A stretch of 64,000 bases of DNA from an uncultured Sulfitobacter sp. (GTDB taxonomy: Bacteria; Pseudomonadota; Alphaproteobacteria; Rhodobacterales; Rhodobacteraceae). The stretch covers positions 62,001-126,000 of the forward strand of contig CALFWM010000014.1 in NCBI GenBank assembly GCA_937928635.1, read 5' to 3'. Shown here one piece after another: positions 27,270 through 38,053 of the stretch (its first letter is position 1; every line of letters begins with the position of its first letter). The position numbers and the translations under genes were made by a program. The notes under the pieces were generated by a model that was not told the origin of the DNA, ran no database searches, and saw nothing but the letters and a program-made list of their open reading frames with translations.

Positions 27270-29735
27270 CTAATTGGCCGGGGTCAGGGTGGTGACACCC
27301 ACAGCAGCAGCGCGCGCAAGCCCTATATCCAGCGACATTGGAATATACTCACCCCGTCGCCACAGCTGCGCCAAATCATCATAATGACGGGACAAAAAGT
27401 GCCCCGATTGCCCGGTAGATGTCACAAAAACCGATGAATCCGGGTCGGCAAAATCATACACCCCGCGATACCCGGCACCGTGCACGTTATGGTAGGGGTC
27501 AGGCTCGGTGCCTTTGGTGCGTCCGCGCAGCAGCGAATGATCCCCGCCAGAGGTTGATTGACGGATGTTCATGAAATAGCGCAGCACGGGCACCGTGCCC
27601 AGAACAGCGTGGTCATGGGTGGCCTGATGGGCATCGCCCCAGCGCAGGCTTTCCAGATTGTCGCCCCAGGTTTCATTGATCCACAACAGGGCGTCATCCA
27701 GCGCAAGGCGCGCCATTTCTGCACAGCTTTCAACCGGGGCGGATTGCAGCACGTCACACCAGACCGACGCCCCCTGCACATCGCGAAACACCCGTTCGAT
27801 GAACAAGGGCTGAACGTGGTCAAATTCCTCCGCCAGCGGGCCCAGATCATCCTGTATCAGACGGGCCTGCAAGGCACGTACCCAGGCCGCATAGATCAGG
27901 GGCTCGGGCAGGTGCTCGTTCATCTCTCCGGACCAGCCCGCCAACAAGGTTAACGCACGCTGGCGCTGGCGCTCTGCCGTGCCCTCAGGCGCGGCCTCTC
28001 CGGTGAACCACAGCTCTGAACCAATCAAAGGCAGCAGGGTGCGGGCGGTCACGCTGATTGTGTCCAACTGCGCCTCGATAAAACTATCGCGCGTGTGCAC
28101 CTGGCGTGCCTGCATCAAGCGTTGCCAGCGTTGGACGCGCTGCGTGTCCCCCCAGAGATGCGACACATGGTTGGGAAAGGGGCGATCCACCGTTTTATTG
28201 TTGGTATTGCCCAAAATCCCGCCACTGGGTGCCACAAATTCGGGGTTTGCGCTAAAGGGCAGGATCCCCTGCCAGCGGTTGCTGGCGATCCAGCCGGGCG
28301 AGGGCATGCGGCCCTGGCTCTGATGTGCAGCATCGCGTCGCGGCATTGCCCCGATGGTTTTGAGCGCGATGTTTTCGCGATCCACCAAGGTCAGGTTTTG
28401 CGACGGTGCGATATAGCGCACGGAGGCGGCGATGCCGTCCTCAACCGACTTGGCCTCCATCAGATCAATCGCCGCCGCCAGTGACGTGTCGCGGTTGCTC
28501 AGCACCGTCCAACTGACAGATGTCACATGGCCCGGCGGGGTGATGGTGGACAGGTTGTAATGTGTGCCGGGCAGAACCGGGCCATTGTCCGTCCAGCGCA
28601 TGGTGACGGTCACCGGGTCCGAATCTTTGACCGTGATGATCGACGAACGGGTCACAAATTCCTTGAAACCGTCCGGCGTGCGGTATTCCTCCGGGTTGTC
28701 GGGGTTCAGCTCTTCGATGAAAACGTCCTGATCATCGAGGTAGGAGGAGGTTAACCCCCAACCCAGGGCCGCCGAGCGCCCCGTCTGTACCACCGGCACA
28801 CCGGGGATGGTGCCGCCAATCACCCCGCCGGATGCGATCTCCAACCGCGCCAGATACCAGATCGCAGGTGCGCTGAACCCCAGATGCGGGTCATTGGCCA
28901 GCAGCGTTCCGCCGGAGGCCGAACGGCTCGGTGCCGCGGCCCAGGCGTTGGACGCACCGGCAAAGGCGAGGGGTTTGAACGGCGACAAGGGATGCGCAGG
29001 CGGGGCGGTATTGGCCGCGTACAGCGGGGCACCGGGGACAAGTTCGGCATATTCCGGCAGGGCCGCCACACCTGCACCCGGCGCATCAGGCAAAATATCG
29101 CGCAGCCGATCACCCTCCGGCAATACCAGAGAGGTGCGCGCACGCAAAACTTCGGCATCCAGATGCCCGGACAATTGCAGGCCCATCAGCTTGACGATGG
29201 CAATCGAATCTGCCGGACGCCAGGGTGCCATAGGCGCGTTAAACAGCCACATTTCGGGGGCCCCGCGCCCCAATGCTTCGGTGTTGATCTGATTGATCCG
29301 CGCATTGACCCCGGCGGCATAGGCCTCAAGCGCGCGGGTTGTTTTGGGGTCCATCGCCTCGGCGGATTGCACGGACAGGGTGTAAATATCCAACCGGCGC
29401 AGCAGCTTATCAATGTTAAGCGTGGTGGTGCCAAACACCTCGCTCAACCGGCCCTGTGCGGTGCGGCGCAGCGTGATCATCTGCCAGATGCGATCCTGCG
29501 CATGGGCAAACCCCAGCCCAAAATAGACGTCAGCATCACTTTCACCAAAGATATGCGGCACATTGGCATTGTCTCGCACAATTTCGACCGGCGCGGTCAG
29601 GCCCGCCACCGCAACCTGATCCGAATACTCCGGCAGGGAGCGCGCCGCGAGCCAATAGACCATCAGCACCACCAGCACACACAGTGCGACCAGAACGGCG
29701 GTCAGTCGGACAAGCCAGCGAAAAATCAGCGCCAT
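27270..29735 (-). CDS. Penicillin acylase family protein (Ntn hydrolase)
   Basis: About 821 residues from ATG 29735 with an N-terminal helix (about 8-30) acting as signal or anchor, so periplasmic. The family layout is clear: alpha-chain features VEIVRDNANVPHIFGESDADVYFGLGFAHAQDRIWQM in pieces, a spacer, and the autocatalytic site FAGA|SNAW with the nucleophile Ser262, then GGTLLANDPHLG. The beta chain carries NKTVDRPFP and DHSLLRGR-type substrate loops. Members cleave beta-lactam side chains, acyl-homoserine lactones or other N-acyl amides; the substrate here is unknown. An ATG at 29810 is in frame but the added residues lack similarity. Confidence 0.9.
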   Translation of the reverse strand: MALIFRWLVRLTAVLVALCVLVVLMVYWLAARSLPEYSDQVAVAGLTAPVEIVRDNANVPHIFGESDADVYFGLGFAHAQDRIWQMITLRRTAQGRLSEVFGTTTLNIDKLLRRLDIYTLSVQSAEAMDPKTTRALEAYAAGVNARINQINTEALGRGAPEMWLFNAPMAPWRPADSIAIVKLMGLQLSGHLDAEVLRARTSLVLPEGDRLRDILPDAPGAGVAALPEYAELVPGAPLYAANTAPPAHPLSPFKPLAFAGASNAWAAAPSRSASGGTLLANDPHLGFSAPAIWYLARLEIASGGVIGGTIPGVPVVQTGRSAALGWGLTSSYLDDQDVFIEELNPDNPEEYRTPDGFKEFVTRSSIITVKDSDPVTVTMRWTDNGPVLPGTHYNLSTITPPGHVTSVSWTVLSNRDTSLAAAIDLMEAKSVEDGIAASVRYIAPSQNLTLVDRENIALKTIGAMPRRDAAHQSQGRMPSPGWIASNRWQGILPFSANPEFVAPSGGILGNTNNKTVDRPFPNHVSHLWGDTQRVQRWQRLMQARQVHTRDSFIEAQLDTISVTARTLLPLIGSELWFTGEAAPEGTAERQRQRALTLLAGWSGEMNEHLPEPLIYAAWVRALQARLIQDDLGPLAEEFDHVQPLFIERVFRDVQGASVWCDVLQSAPVESCAEMARLALDDALLWINETWGDNLESLRWGDAHQATHDHAVLGTVPVLRYFMNIRQSTSGGDHSLLRGRTKGTEPDPYHNVHGAGYRGVYDFADPDSSVFVTSTGQSGHFLSRHYDDLAQLWRRGEYIPMSLDIGLARAAAVGVTTLTPAN

Positions 29736-29828
29736 GAAGAGCTCCGCGTGATGCGCGCAATTGACCCAAACGCGCGAGGTGATAGGTAAGCTCTCGGCAT
29801 AGCGTAACAAAACGACAAGGAAAAGCAG

Positions 29829-30701
29829 ATGGCAAAGCTCGCATTTTTAGGTCTAGGCGTCATGGGGGGCCCCATGGCTGGTCATTTGCAAAAGGCCGGA
29901 CACGATGTGACCGTCTATAACCGCACGAGCGCCAAGGCAGAGGCCTGGGCCAAGGCATATGGCGGCACCGCCGCAGCCACCCCGCGCGCCGCCGCTGAGG
30001 GCGCGGAGATGGTCATGGCCTGCGTGGGCAATGACGACGATTTGCGCAGTATTTGTCTGGGCGATGATGGTGCCTTTGCCGGTATGGCGGCGGGCACGGT
30101 TTTTGTCGATCACACAACCGTTTCCGCCGCTGTTACCAAGGAACTCTATGCCGTTGCAGACGGCGCGCAGATCAGTTTTGTCGATGCCCCCATCTCTGGC
30201 GGGCAGGCGGGCGCGGAAAACGCCGCGCTCTCGATCATGTGTGGCGGTGACATGGGGGCCTATGAACGGGCACTGCCGGTGATGGAGGTCTATTCCAAAA
30301 TCTGCCGCCGCATTGGCGACAGCGGTGCGGGCCAATTGTGCAAAATGTCCAACCAGATTGCGATTGCCGGTCTGGTGCAGGGGTTGAGCGAAGCACTGCA
30401 TTTTGCTCAAAAGGCCGGGCTTGACGGGCGCGACGTGGTTGAGGTGATTTCACAAGGTGCCGCCGGATCCTGGCAGATGGTGAACCGCCATGAAACCATG
30501 CTGGATGATGCGTTCAACCACGGGTTTGCGGTGGATTGGATGCGCAAGGACCTTGGTATTTGCCTCAGCACAGCCGAAGAAAACGGCGCCAGCCTGCCCA
30601 TCACAGCGCTTGTGGATCAGTTTTATAAGGACGTGCAGAAAATGGGCGGGGGCCGATGGGATACCTCTGCATTGTTCAAACGGCTGCAAGCCAGCGGGTA
30701 A
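29829..30701 (+). CDS. NAD(P)-dependent beta-hydroxyacid dehydrogenase family protein
   Basis: 290 residues. Rossmann motif LGLGVMGGPMAGHL at the N-terminus, the substrate signature FVDAPISGGQAGAENAALSI (split around residue 118-137) and the catalytic Lys in GQLCKMSNQIAI (about 170) identify the family of 3-hydroxyisobutyrate dehydrogenase, tartronate semialdehyde reductase and glyoxylate/succinic semialdehyde reductase. No operon partner to fix the substrate. Divergent from the penicillin acylase gene. Confidence 0.88.
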   Translation: MAKLAFLGLGVMGGPMAGHLQKAGHDVTVYNRTSAKAEAWAKAYGGTAAATPRAAAEGAEMVMACVGNDDDLRSICLGDDGAFAGMAAGTVFVDHTTVSAAVTKELYAVADGAQISFVDAPISGGQAGAENAALSIMCGGDMGAYERALPVMEVYSKICRRIGDSGAGQLCKMSNQIAIAGLVQGLSEALHFAQKAGLDGRDVVEVISQGAAGSWQMVNRHETMLDDAFNHGFAVDWMRKDLGICLSTAEENGASLPITALVDQFYKDVQKMGGGRWDTSALFKRLQASG

Positions 30702-30766
30702 GGTAAATCTAAAGGTTTTGGGGGGTAGATTAGCCGTGACCTGTTGCAATGGCCGATGTACCCTAA

Positions 30767-31978
30767 ATGCCCGCACCAAATGCCCTTTTTCATCCTGAAC
30801 CCGCCCCCAGGGCAGGGCGTCTGCACCTGTGCCTGCTGGATCACGAAAACAGAATATGCGGCAGTAATTATGCCGCAGCCACCGATCACCCGATCTCCAT
30901 TCCTAAAATGATACGCACAGTTTATGACGTAACACCGCATGAGGACATGCCAGATAGCGTTTACTCCCGGATGGAGGGACGGCTGAACACTAGTGCAGGG
31001 TCCGCCGGGTATTATCTGTGCCGCACAAAAACAGGTGAGGTATTTTGGATTGCGGTCAGCATCTACAAAACCACAGGGGGCCGGGTGATTTGTCATATGC
31101 CCGTGACCTCTCCGCTGCTTAAAAAATTCGGGGCCTTCTATGCCCACCTTAAACAAGCCGAGGTCGATGACATTGATGAACACGAAAGCGTTCAGCGACT
31201 GTTGACGTTGATGCTGAATGAGGGCGTTGCGGATTACCGTTCGCTCGCCACCACCATCATGATTGACGAGATTGGCAAGCGGGATGCGGGGCACAACCGC
31301 CCGCAATACAAAGACCTGCGCGCGCTGCAATCCGTTCTGGCCGCGATGCGCAGTATCGACGACTGCGGCAAGCAGATTGACGCAATGTCAGACAAAAGCC
31401 GGCTGATCCCCTACCAGCTCAAGCTACAGGCGGCCCGGCTGGAAGGGGGGCGCGGCCCGCTGAGCGTGGTGGCCGACAACCATCAGGAACTGACCGACAA
31501 ATTGCTGTCTATCACCCGCGCGTTGCAACGCGCATCCGCCACAGAACTTGACGCCGTTATTGATGCCATCGCCTATGTCGCGCAAAGCAATCATGCCGCA
31601 GAATTGCTCGATACCGGCACCCTCAGCACCTGCGGCACTGCACAGGCCGAGACCCTGGCGCGCGATGCGTTAAGCGAAGTGATTGAGGATTGCCGGTGCG
31701 AAATGGTGGTTCTGTTAGGAGACATCAACACTGCCATCGAAACACTGATTGCAATTTGCCGGCGCATGCGCCGCGCCGTGTCAGCGATAGAGATGACAAG
31801 TATGATGTGCAAGGTGGAACGGGCCAGATTGACCAGGGACGCCGACGGGCTGAAAGGCATCGAAGAGCAGTTGCATCAGGTTCAGACCAATCTGGCGGAT
31901 TGTATGGCGCACATAGACGATAACGCCCTTTGCGCGCTCGCGCTGGCCGATCAGATCAAGCGCGCCAGCAGCGCGTGA
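30767..31978 (+). CDS. Cytosolic PAS protein with a degenerate chemoreceptor-like signalling region
   Basis: 403 residues, no membrane segment. Residues 18-115 look like an Aer-type PAS sensor (MPDSVYSRMEGRL, AGYYLCRTKTGEVFWIAVSIY). A helical region follows, and near residues 207-240 the segment PYQLKLQAARLEGGRGPLS with VVADN aligns with the hairpin tip of methyl-accepting chemotaxis proteins (AAVEAARAGEQGRGFAVVA), but the tip residues that contact CheA and CheW are mostly changed. The rest is coiled-coil-like with several cysteines. No che genes nearby. It may be a decayed or repurposed soluble chemoreceptor. No strong ribosome site at ATG 30767, so the start is uncertain. Confidence 0.65.
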   Translation: MPAPNALFHPEPAPRAGRLHLCLLDHENRICGSNYAAATDHPISIPKMIRTVYDVTPHEDMPDSVYSRMEGRLNTSAGSAGYYLCRTKTGEVFWIAVSIYKTTGGRVICHMPVTSPLLKKFGAFYAHLKQAEVDDIDEHESVQRLLTLMLNEGVADYRSLATTIMIDEIGKRDAGHNRPQYKDLRALQSVLAAMRSIDDCGKQIDAMSDKSRLIPYQLKLQAARLEGGRGPLSVVADNHQELTDKLLSITRALQRASATELDAVIDAIAYVAQSNHAAELLDTGTLSTCGTAQAETLARDALSEVIEDCRCEMVVLLGDINTAIETLIAICRRMRRAVSAIEMTSMMCKVERARLTRDADGLKGIEEQLHQVQTNLADCMAHIDDNALCALALADQIKRASSA

Positions 31979-31998
31979 TCTTTCCGAAAGGCGGATAG

Positions 31999-32042
31999 GC
32001 GCTGACCATGCGGCAAAACCGCCGGTCAGCGCAATCTTTCAG
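31999..32042. terminator. Hairpin between convergent PAS-protein and SYLF genes
   Basis: GCGCTGACC ... GGTCAGCGC, 9-bp arms with a 26-base interior containing a smaller CGG/CCG stem. It lies just past the PAS-protein stop and overlaps the last bases of the SYLF gene. Probable bidirectional terminator without a long T-run. Confidence 0.5.
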
Positions 32043-32605
32043 GGGATGATGCGGGTGTATTTGGTGCCTTCAAGCGTTGCGCCAACCCGCAGGCCCGCCC
32101 GACCAAACACGGCGGCAACCACCGGGCTCAGCACCGTTGTGGTGTCTGCCGCAACGCTGTCGCCCTTGTCGGAGATCACATATTCAACATCCGCGCCCGC
32201 AGCCCAACCGGGGGAGCGGCGAAAGCCCAAAAGCGCATCTTCGGTCAGGAAGAACAGCACATGCGCAAATTGCTGCGCGCCGATCTGCAATCCACCAGAG
32301 CCTTTGACCACAGAGTAGTAATCAACGGTCACGTCATCCACCAGCAAGGCGCCGCGCCCAAACGCGCCGCCAAAGCCAAACCCCGCCTCTGTCACCAATG
32401 GCATGACCAACATGCCGTTGGCCTTGTCCGCAAGGGCGCGGGTGTTGGGGTATTCAGAATACATCTGCGCCAACGTCGAATTTACCCGCGCGTCGATCAC
32501 CTGACTGCCGCGTCCGCCAATGCCATTGCCACAGGCGGCTGTAACGCCAACACCTGCCAGCGCGCCAAGGGTAAAGACCCGACGCGAAACGTTTTGATTG
32601 TTCAT
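32039..32605 (-). CDS. SYLF (YSC84-like) domain lipoprotein, Tat-type signal
   Basis: 188 residues from ATG 32605. The N-terminus NNQNVSRRVFTLGALAGVG carries a twin-arginine motif followed by a hydrophobic stretch and AAC, which may be lipidated. The mature part is a SYLF domain (LADKANGMLVMP, FGFGGAFGRGALL, SGGLQIGAQQFAHVLFF), a fold that binds phospholipids in eukaryotes and is periplasmic in bacteria; function there unknown. An in-frame ATG at 32701 is less likely. Convergent with the PAS-protein gene. Confidence 0.82.
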   Translation of the reverse strand: MNNQNVSRRVFTLGALAGVGVTAACGNGIGGRGSQVIDARVNSTLAQMYSEYPNTRALADKANGMLVMPLVTEAGFGFGGAFGRGALLVDDVTVDYYSVVKGSGGLQIGAQQFAHVLFFLTEDALLGFRRSPGWAAGADVEYVISDKGDSVAADTTTVLSPVVAAVFGRAGLRVGATLEGTKYTRIIP

Positions 32606-32904
32606 ATGTTCACTGCCCGTATATTTGCCTGATGCTGGTTGCTCCGGCTTGTGCGCGATCTTAGGCGCAAATGCGTCCATTGTCATTTGTTTTTGACCCA
32701 AATGCGCAAATACTTGCCCGGAATGTCACGGACGCATCGCCCGACATCCGACCGTGGCAGGAATTTCCCGATTCTAAGTATCGTACCGCTGTGCCGAAAC
32801 AGGGGTTTGATCCAAACGAGGCCCGACAATTGACCTGAGGATTTCATGCAAAGAATATTCCTTGCCGGGCCCGGCATTGATCAAAATCTGGCAGCGCTGA
32901 GAAC

Positions 32905-33903
32905 CTAAGCCCCCAAAACCTTTGCCGCAGCAGGGGCGAAATAGGTCAGCACCCCGTCACAGCCCGCGCGTTTGAAGGCCATCAGGCTTTCCATCATCAC
33001 GCGTTCTTCGTCGATCCAGCCATTGGCGGCGGCCGCTTTGACCATCGCGAACTCGCCCGACACCTGATAGGCAAACGTCGGCGCACCAAACTGGTCTTTC
33101 ACGCGTCGGCAGATGTCAAGGTACGGCTGGCCCGGTTTCACCATCACCATATCCGCGCCCTCCGCCAGATCACGGGCCACCAGACGCAAGGCTTCATCCG
33201 AATTGGCCGGGTCCATCTGATAGGTCTTTTTGTCCCCCGTCAACGCACCGGACGCCCCCACAGCATCGCGGAACGGCCCATAAAAGGCCGAGGCAAATTT
33301 TGCGGCATAGCTCAGGATCATCACGTCAGAATGGCCGCCAGCCTCCAACGCGGCGCGGATCGCGCCAATGCGCCCGTCCATCATGTCAGAGGGGCCGATG
33401 ATATCGGCACCAACCTCCGCCTGTGACAGCGCCATTTTCACCAGCGCCTCCACCGTGCGATCATTGACGATAATGCCATCCTCCACAAACCCGTCGTGAC
33501 CGTTGATGTTATAGGTGTCCAGCGCCACATCGCTCATCACTGCAATGTCGGGCGTTGCCGCCTTGATCGCCGCAATGGCACGGTTGGCGGGATTGCCTGG
33601 ATCCCAGGCACCTGCGCAATCTTCCGTGCGGTCCTCTAACCCCGTGTAGGGAAACACACAAATCGCCCCAATGCCCAAATCCGCAGCCATCCGTGCGGCA
33701 TCTGCAACCTTGTCAACGGAGCGGCGCACAACACCGGGCATGGAGGGCACAGGCTCCTCAACCCCCTCACCAGCGCGCACAAAGATCGGCCAGATCAAAT
33801 CACCAACGGCCAGCTCATTTTCACGCACCAGCGCGCGGCGGGCAGGTGTGGAACGGGCGCGGCGCAGACGCGTTGCAGGGTAGGGCGCTTGAACAGGGTG
33901 CAT
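32905..33903 (-). CDS. hemB: Delta-aminolevulinic acid dehydratase (porphobilinogen synthase), cysteine-free metal site
   Basis: 332 residues from ATG 33903. Condenses two 5-aminolevulinates to porphobilinogen in heme biosynthesis. The two active-site lysines lie in SYAAKFASAFYGPFRDA and MVMVKPGQPYLD. The metal-switch segment reads DVALDTYNINGHDG, with Asp/Ala in place of the three zinc cysteines, so this is the Mg/K-dependent, zinc-independent type. Divergent from the next gene. Confidence 0.95.
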   Translation of the reverse strand: MHPVQAPYPATRLRRARSTPARRALVRENELAVGDLIWPIFVRAGEGVEEPVPSMPGVVRRSVDKVADAARMAADLGIGAICVFPYTGLEDRTEDCAGAWDPGNPANRAIAAIKAATPDIAVMSDVALDTYNINGHDGFVEDGIIVNDRTVEALVKMALSQAEVGADIIGPSDMMDGRIGAIRAALEAGGHSDVMILSYAAKFASAFYGPFRDAVGASGALTGDKKTYQMDPANSDEALRLVARDLAEGADMVMVKPGQPYLDICRRVKDQFGAPTFAYQVSGEFAMVKAAAANGWIDEERVMMESLMAFKRAGCDGVLTYFAPAAAKVLGA

Positions 33904-34021
33904 CAAAAATACCTCATTTGTGGGGTCCCCCTTCTTTCCACGAAAAATCCCACCTCTCAAGGGTAGGAATTGTTTTCGCGCAAGGGTAAGAGATGCGGAG
34001 CTTCCTTGCCCGGATAATGCC

Positions 34022-34549
34022 TTGGACTGGTATCAGACCCTTTTTGAATTGATCGACATGCGCTCCTTCTCGAACCTGTGGTTCTGGATCGTGCTGGCGG
34101 TGTTGTGGTCCACCGTCAGCCATTGGGTGCTGGGCGTGCCCTATGACATGGTGTTGCGCGCGCGCCGTCAGGGCGAAGAGGCGCAGGCCGATCTGGAAGA
34201 CATCGTGCGTATCAACGTCAACCGGCTGCTTTATATCGCGCATGTGTCGGGCCTGTGGTTGCTGGGCTTTAGCTGTTTTGGCCTGACCATGTTGGGCCTG
34301 CTGGCCTTTGTCTACGAATCTGAATTTGCCCAGGCCGTGTTCCTGCTGGCCTTTCCGCTGTCTGGTGTTGGCCTGCTGAGCCTGTCCACCGCACGTCTGA
34401 TCCAGACTGAAAACTCGAAAGGCGACCAACTGCATAAACGTCTGATGCGCCACCGGGTCTACACGCAAATCATCGGCATGGTGGCGATCTTTGTCACTGC
34501 CCTGTGGGGCATGTACCAGAACATGACGTTGGGACCATTGGGCGGATAA
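34022..34549 (+). CDS. Conserved four-helix membrane protein upstream of mfd
   Basis: About 175 residues from TTG 34022 (DWYQTLFELIDMRSF follows); ATG 34058 or an upstream ATG at 33920 are alternatives and I could not settle the start from ribosome sites. Helices at about residues 17-35, 72-95, 105-125 and 150-168. A charged loop RARRQGEEAQADLEDI lies between the first two. Proteins of this kind sit beside mfd in roseobacters and are sometimes called SufBCD-related, but I see nothing that supports an iron-sulfur role. Function unknown. Confidence 0.7.
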   Translation: MDWYQTLFELIDMRSFSNLWFWIVLAVLWSTVSHWVLGVPYDMVLRARRQGEEAQADLEDIVRINVNRLLYIAHVSGLWLLGFSCFGLTMLGLLAFVYESEFAQAVFLLAFPLSGVGLLSLSTARLIQTENSKGDQLHKRLMRHRVYTQIIGMVAIFVTALWGMYQNMTLGPLGG

Positions 34550-34587
34550 TTTTGACACCGGGCGCGCCCGCGTCACATGAGGCTGCA

Positions 34588-37500
34588 ATGAAAGAGCAGA
34601 TTACCCTGTCCGGGGTGCCGGAGGGCTATGAGCCCCACGCCATCCTCAGCGAAATCGGCTCTCAAAATGCGCCTGTGATCCATGTGGCGCGCGATGACAA
34701 GCGCATGGCTGCACTTCAGGCCGCATTGGCGTTCTTTGCCCCTGACATGCCCGTGGTGGTTTTTCCCGGCTGGGATTGTCTGCCCTATGACCGCGTCTCA
34801 CCCAACGCGGACATATCCGCACAGCGCATGGCGACCTTGGCCGCGCTGGCGCAGGGCATGCCCGACAAATTTGTGTTGCTCACCACGATGACCGCGGCAA
34901 CACAGCGGGTGCCCGCGCGTAGCATCCTGCGCGATGCAGCGTTTTCGGCCACCGTGGGCAACCGCATTGATGAAAGCGCCTTGCGCGCGTTTCTCGTGCG
35001 CATGGGGTTTGTGCAAAGCCCTACGGTGATGGAACCCGGCGATTACGCCATTCGCGGCGGCATCATCGACATTTATCCCCCCGGGGATCTTGGCCCTGTG
35101 CGCCTTGATCTGTTTGGCGACACGCTGGACGGCGCGCGCCGGTTTGACCCCGTGACACAGCGCACGACGGAGAAGCTGGAGGTTGTTGAACTGGCCCCGG
35201 TCAGTGAGGTCATTCTGGATGAGGCCGCGATCACCCGGTTTCGCCAGAATTACCGGATTGAATTTGGCGCGGCAGGCACCGATGACCCGCTCTATGAGGC
35301 GATCAGCGCAGGGCGTAAGCATCAGGGGGCCGAACACTGGCTGCCGTTTTTCCACGCGGAGCTGGAGACCCTGTTTGACTATCTGCCCGGCGCGAGCATT
35401 ACATTGGATGATCAGCTGACCGCGACACGGCTCGCCCGCTGGGACAGTATTGAGGATCAGTACGAAACCCGCCGTCTGGCCATGGCGAACCGCTCCAAAA
35501 TGGACACGGTCTATAAACCCGCCCCTGCGGATGGGTTGTATCTGACGGATGAGGCCTGGACACTGGCAACCGCCAATCACCGCATGATCCAGCTCACCCC
35601 CTTGCCACAACCCACCGGACCAAACGTGCTGGATGCAGGCGCGCGCATTGGGCGTAATTTTGCGCCAGAGCGTCAGCAGGAATCCATCAGCCTTTTTGGG
35701 GCCTTGGCGGCGCATGTGAAAGCAAAAATGCAAAACGGTCCGGTGCTGATTGCCAGCTATTCAGAGGGCGCGCGCGAACGTCTGACCGGGTTGATTGAGG
35801 ACGAAGGACTGGCCGAAGCGATCCCGGTTACCGATGCGAAACGGATCGGTAAACACGGTTTGCATCTGGCGGTCTGGGCCTTGGAACATGGGTTTGAGGC
35901 ACCGGGCCTGACGGTGATTTCTGAACAAGACGTGCTGGGCGACCGTCTGATCCGCGCGCCCAAACGCAAACGCCGGGCAGAGAATTTTCTGACCGAGGCG
36001 ACCAGCCTGTCGCCCAACGATCTAATTGTTCACGTGGATCACGGCATCGGGCGCTATCACGGCATGGAGGTAATCACCGCTGCCGGGGCCGCGCATGAAT
36101 GTCTGGTGCTGGAATACGCCGAACGCGCCAAGCTCTATCTGCCGGTTGAAAACATCGAACTGCTGAGCAAATACGGCCATGATGAGGGGCTGTTGGACAA
36201 GCTCGGCGGCGGGGCATGGCAATCCAAGAAAGCCAAGCTCAAGGAACGCATCCGCGAGATGGCGGACAAGCTGATCCGCATCGCCGCCGAACGCGCCCTG
36301 CGCAAGGCCCCGGTGCTGGAGCCGCCCGTGGGCGCCTGGGATGCCTTTAGCGCGCGTTTTCCCTACACGGAAACCGACGACCAACTGCGCGCCATTGGCG
36401 AGGTCATGGACGACCTGACCAGCGGCAATCCGATGGACCGTCTGGTCTGCGGCGACGTTGGTTTTGGCAAAACCGAAGTTGCCATGCGCGCAGCCTTTGT
36501 CGCCGCCATGTCTGGCGTGCAGGTGGCGGTGATTGCGCCAACCACCTTGCTGGCGCGGCAACACTACAAGAGCTTTGCTGAACGCTTTCGCGGCTTTCCG
36601 ATCAATGTGCGCCCGCTGAGCCGGTTTGTGTCTGCGAAAGACGCCAACCTGACGCGCGAGGGCATGAGCAAAGGCACCACCGACATTGTCATTGGCACCC
36701 ATGCCTTGCTGGCAAAAAACGTGCGTTTTAAAGACCTTGGCCTGTTGGTGATCGACGAAGAGCAGAAATTTGGCGTCACCCATAAGGAACGGCTCAAGGC
36801 CTTGCGCACCGACATTCACGTGCTGACCCTGACGGCAACTCCAATCCCGCGCACCTTGCAACTGAGCCTCACCGGTGTGCGCGATCTCAGCATCATCGGC
36901 ACGCCGCCGGTGGACCGTCTGGCGATCCGCACCTATGTGTCCGAGTTCGATGCGGTCACGCTGCGCGAGGCGTTGCTGCGCGAACATTATCGAGGCGGGC
37001 AGAGTTTTTACGTGGTGCCGCGCATTTCGGACCTGCGCGAGATAGAGGAATTTCTAAAAGACCAACTGCCTGAACTTACCTATGTGGTCGCCCATGGCCA
37101 GATGGCAGCGGGCGAGCTTGATGACCGCATGAACGCCTTTTATGACGGTAAATTCGACGTTCTGCTGGCCACCACAATTGTGGAATCCGGCCTTGATATC
37201 CCGACGGCCAACACGATGGTCATTCACCGCGCGGATATGTTTGGTCTGGCACAGCTGTACCAGATCCGGGGCAGGGTGGGCCGCTCCAAAACCCGCGCTT
37301 ATGCCTATCTGACCACCAAACCGCGCACCAAACTGACCGCCACGGCGGAGAAACGTCTGCGCGTGTTGGGCTCCCTTGATACGCTGGGAGCCGGGTTCAC
37401 GCTGGCCTCCCAAGACCTCGACATTCGCGGCGCGGGCAATCTGCTGGGCGAGGAACAATCAGGCCAGATGCGCGATGTGGGCTTTGAACTTTATCAATCC

Positions 37501-38043
37501 ATGCTGGAAGAGGCGATTGCCAAGATCAAAGCCGGTGAGATGGAAGGCCTTTCTGCGGCGGATGAACAATGGGCACCGCAGATCAACCTTGGCGTGCCGG
37601 TGCTGATCCCGGAGGCCTATGTGCCCGATCTGGACGTGCGTCTGGGCCTTTATCGCCGTCTCAGCAGCCTGTCGACCAAGGTGGAGCTGGAAGGGTTTGC
37701 CGCCGAGCTGATCGACCGCTTTGGCAAACTGCCGCGCGAAGTGAACACCCTGATGCTGGTCGTGCGGATCAAGGCGATGTGCAAACGCGCGGGCATTGCC
37801 AAGCTGGATGGCGGGCCAAAGGGCGCGACCATTCAGTTTCACAACGATAAATTCGCCTCTCCCGAAGGGCTTGTACAGTTTATTCAGGACCAGCGCGGCT
37901 TGGCCAAGGTTAAGGACAACAAGATTGTCGTGCGCCGCGACTGGAAGAAAGACGCGGACAAGATCAAAGGGGCTTTTGCCATTGCACGCGATCTGGCGGA
38001 ACATGTGATTGCAAAAGAAAAGAAAGCCAGAGCAAAGGCTTGA
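34588..38043 (+). CDS. mfd: Transcription-repair coupling factor Mfd
   Basis: 1151 residues. Removes RNA polymerase stalled at lesions and recruits UvrA. Seen in order: UvrB-like N-terminal domain ([16 protein letters not shown]), RNA-polymerase-interacting CarD-like domain ([17 protein letters not shown], about residue 480), translocase motifs [16 protein letters not shown] and [10 protein letters not shown], motif [13 protein letters not shown], relay regions [10 protein letters not shown] and [13 protein letters not shown], and the C-terminal autoinhibitory domain. ATG 34588 follows a GAGG site. Confidence 0.97.
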   Translation: MKEQITLSGVPEGYEPHAILSEIGSQNAPVIHVARDDKRMAALQAALAFFAPDMPVVVFPGWDCLPYDRVSPNADISAQRMATLAALAQGMPDKFVLLTTMTAATQRVPARSILRDAAFSATVGNRIDESALRAFLVRMGFVQSPTVMEPGDYAIRGGIIDIYPPGDLGPVRLDLFGDTLDGARRFDPVTQRTTEKLEVVELAPVSEVILDEAAITRFRQNYRIEFGAAGTDDPLYEAISAGRKHQGAEHWLPFFHAELETLFDYLPGASITLDDQLTATRLARWDSIEDQYETRRLAMANRSKMDTVYKPAPADGLYLTDEAWTLATANHRMIQLTPLPQPTGPNVLDAGARIGRNFAPERQQESISLFGALAAHVKAKMQNGPVLIASYSEGARERLTGLIEDEGLAEAIPVTDAKRIGKHGLHLAVWALEHGFEAPGLTVISEQDVLGDRLIRAPKRKRRAENFLTEATSLSPNDLIVHVDHGIGRYHGMEVITAAGAAHECLVLEYAERAKLYLPVENIELLSKYGHDEGLLDKLGGGAWQSKKAKLKERIREMADKLIRIAAERALRKAPVLEPPVGAWDAFSARFPYTETDDQLRAIGEVMDDLTSGNPMDRLVCGDVGFGKTEVAMRAAFVAAMSGVQVAVIAPTTLLARQHYKSFAERFRGFPINVRPLSRFVSAKDANLTREGMSKGTTDIVIGTHALLAKNVRFKDLGLLVIDEEQKFGVTHKERLKALRTDIHVLTLTATPIPRTLQLSLTGVRDLSIIGTPPVDRLAIRTYVSEFDAVTLREALLREHYRGGQSFYVVPRISDLREIEEFLKDQLPELTYVVAHGQMAAGELDDRMNAFYDGKFDVLLATTIVESGLDIPTANTMVIHRADMFGLAQLYQIRGRVGRSKTRAYAYLTTKPRTKLTATAEKRLRVLGSLDTLGAGFTLASQDLDIRGAGNLLGEEQSGQMRDVGFELYQSMLEEAIAKIKAGEMEGLSAADEQWAPQINLGVPVLIPEAYVPDLDVRLGLYRRLSSLSTKVELEGFAAELIDRFGKLPREVNTLMLVVRIKAMCKRAGIAKLDGGPKGATIQFHNDKFASPEGLVQFIQDQRGLAKVKDNKIVVRRDWKKDADKIKGAFAIARDLAEHVIAKEKKARAKA

Positions 38044-38053
38044 GCGGCGCACT

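Noticed and set aside
32846-32908. Twenty-codon ORF with a GAGG site in the gap before the hemB end
   Set aside because: Too short and without any sequence feature; it overlaps the hemB stop. The rest of the 32606-32904 gap shows nothing assignable.
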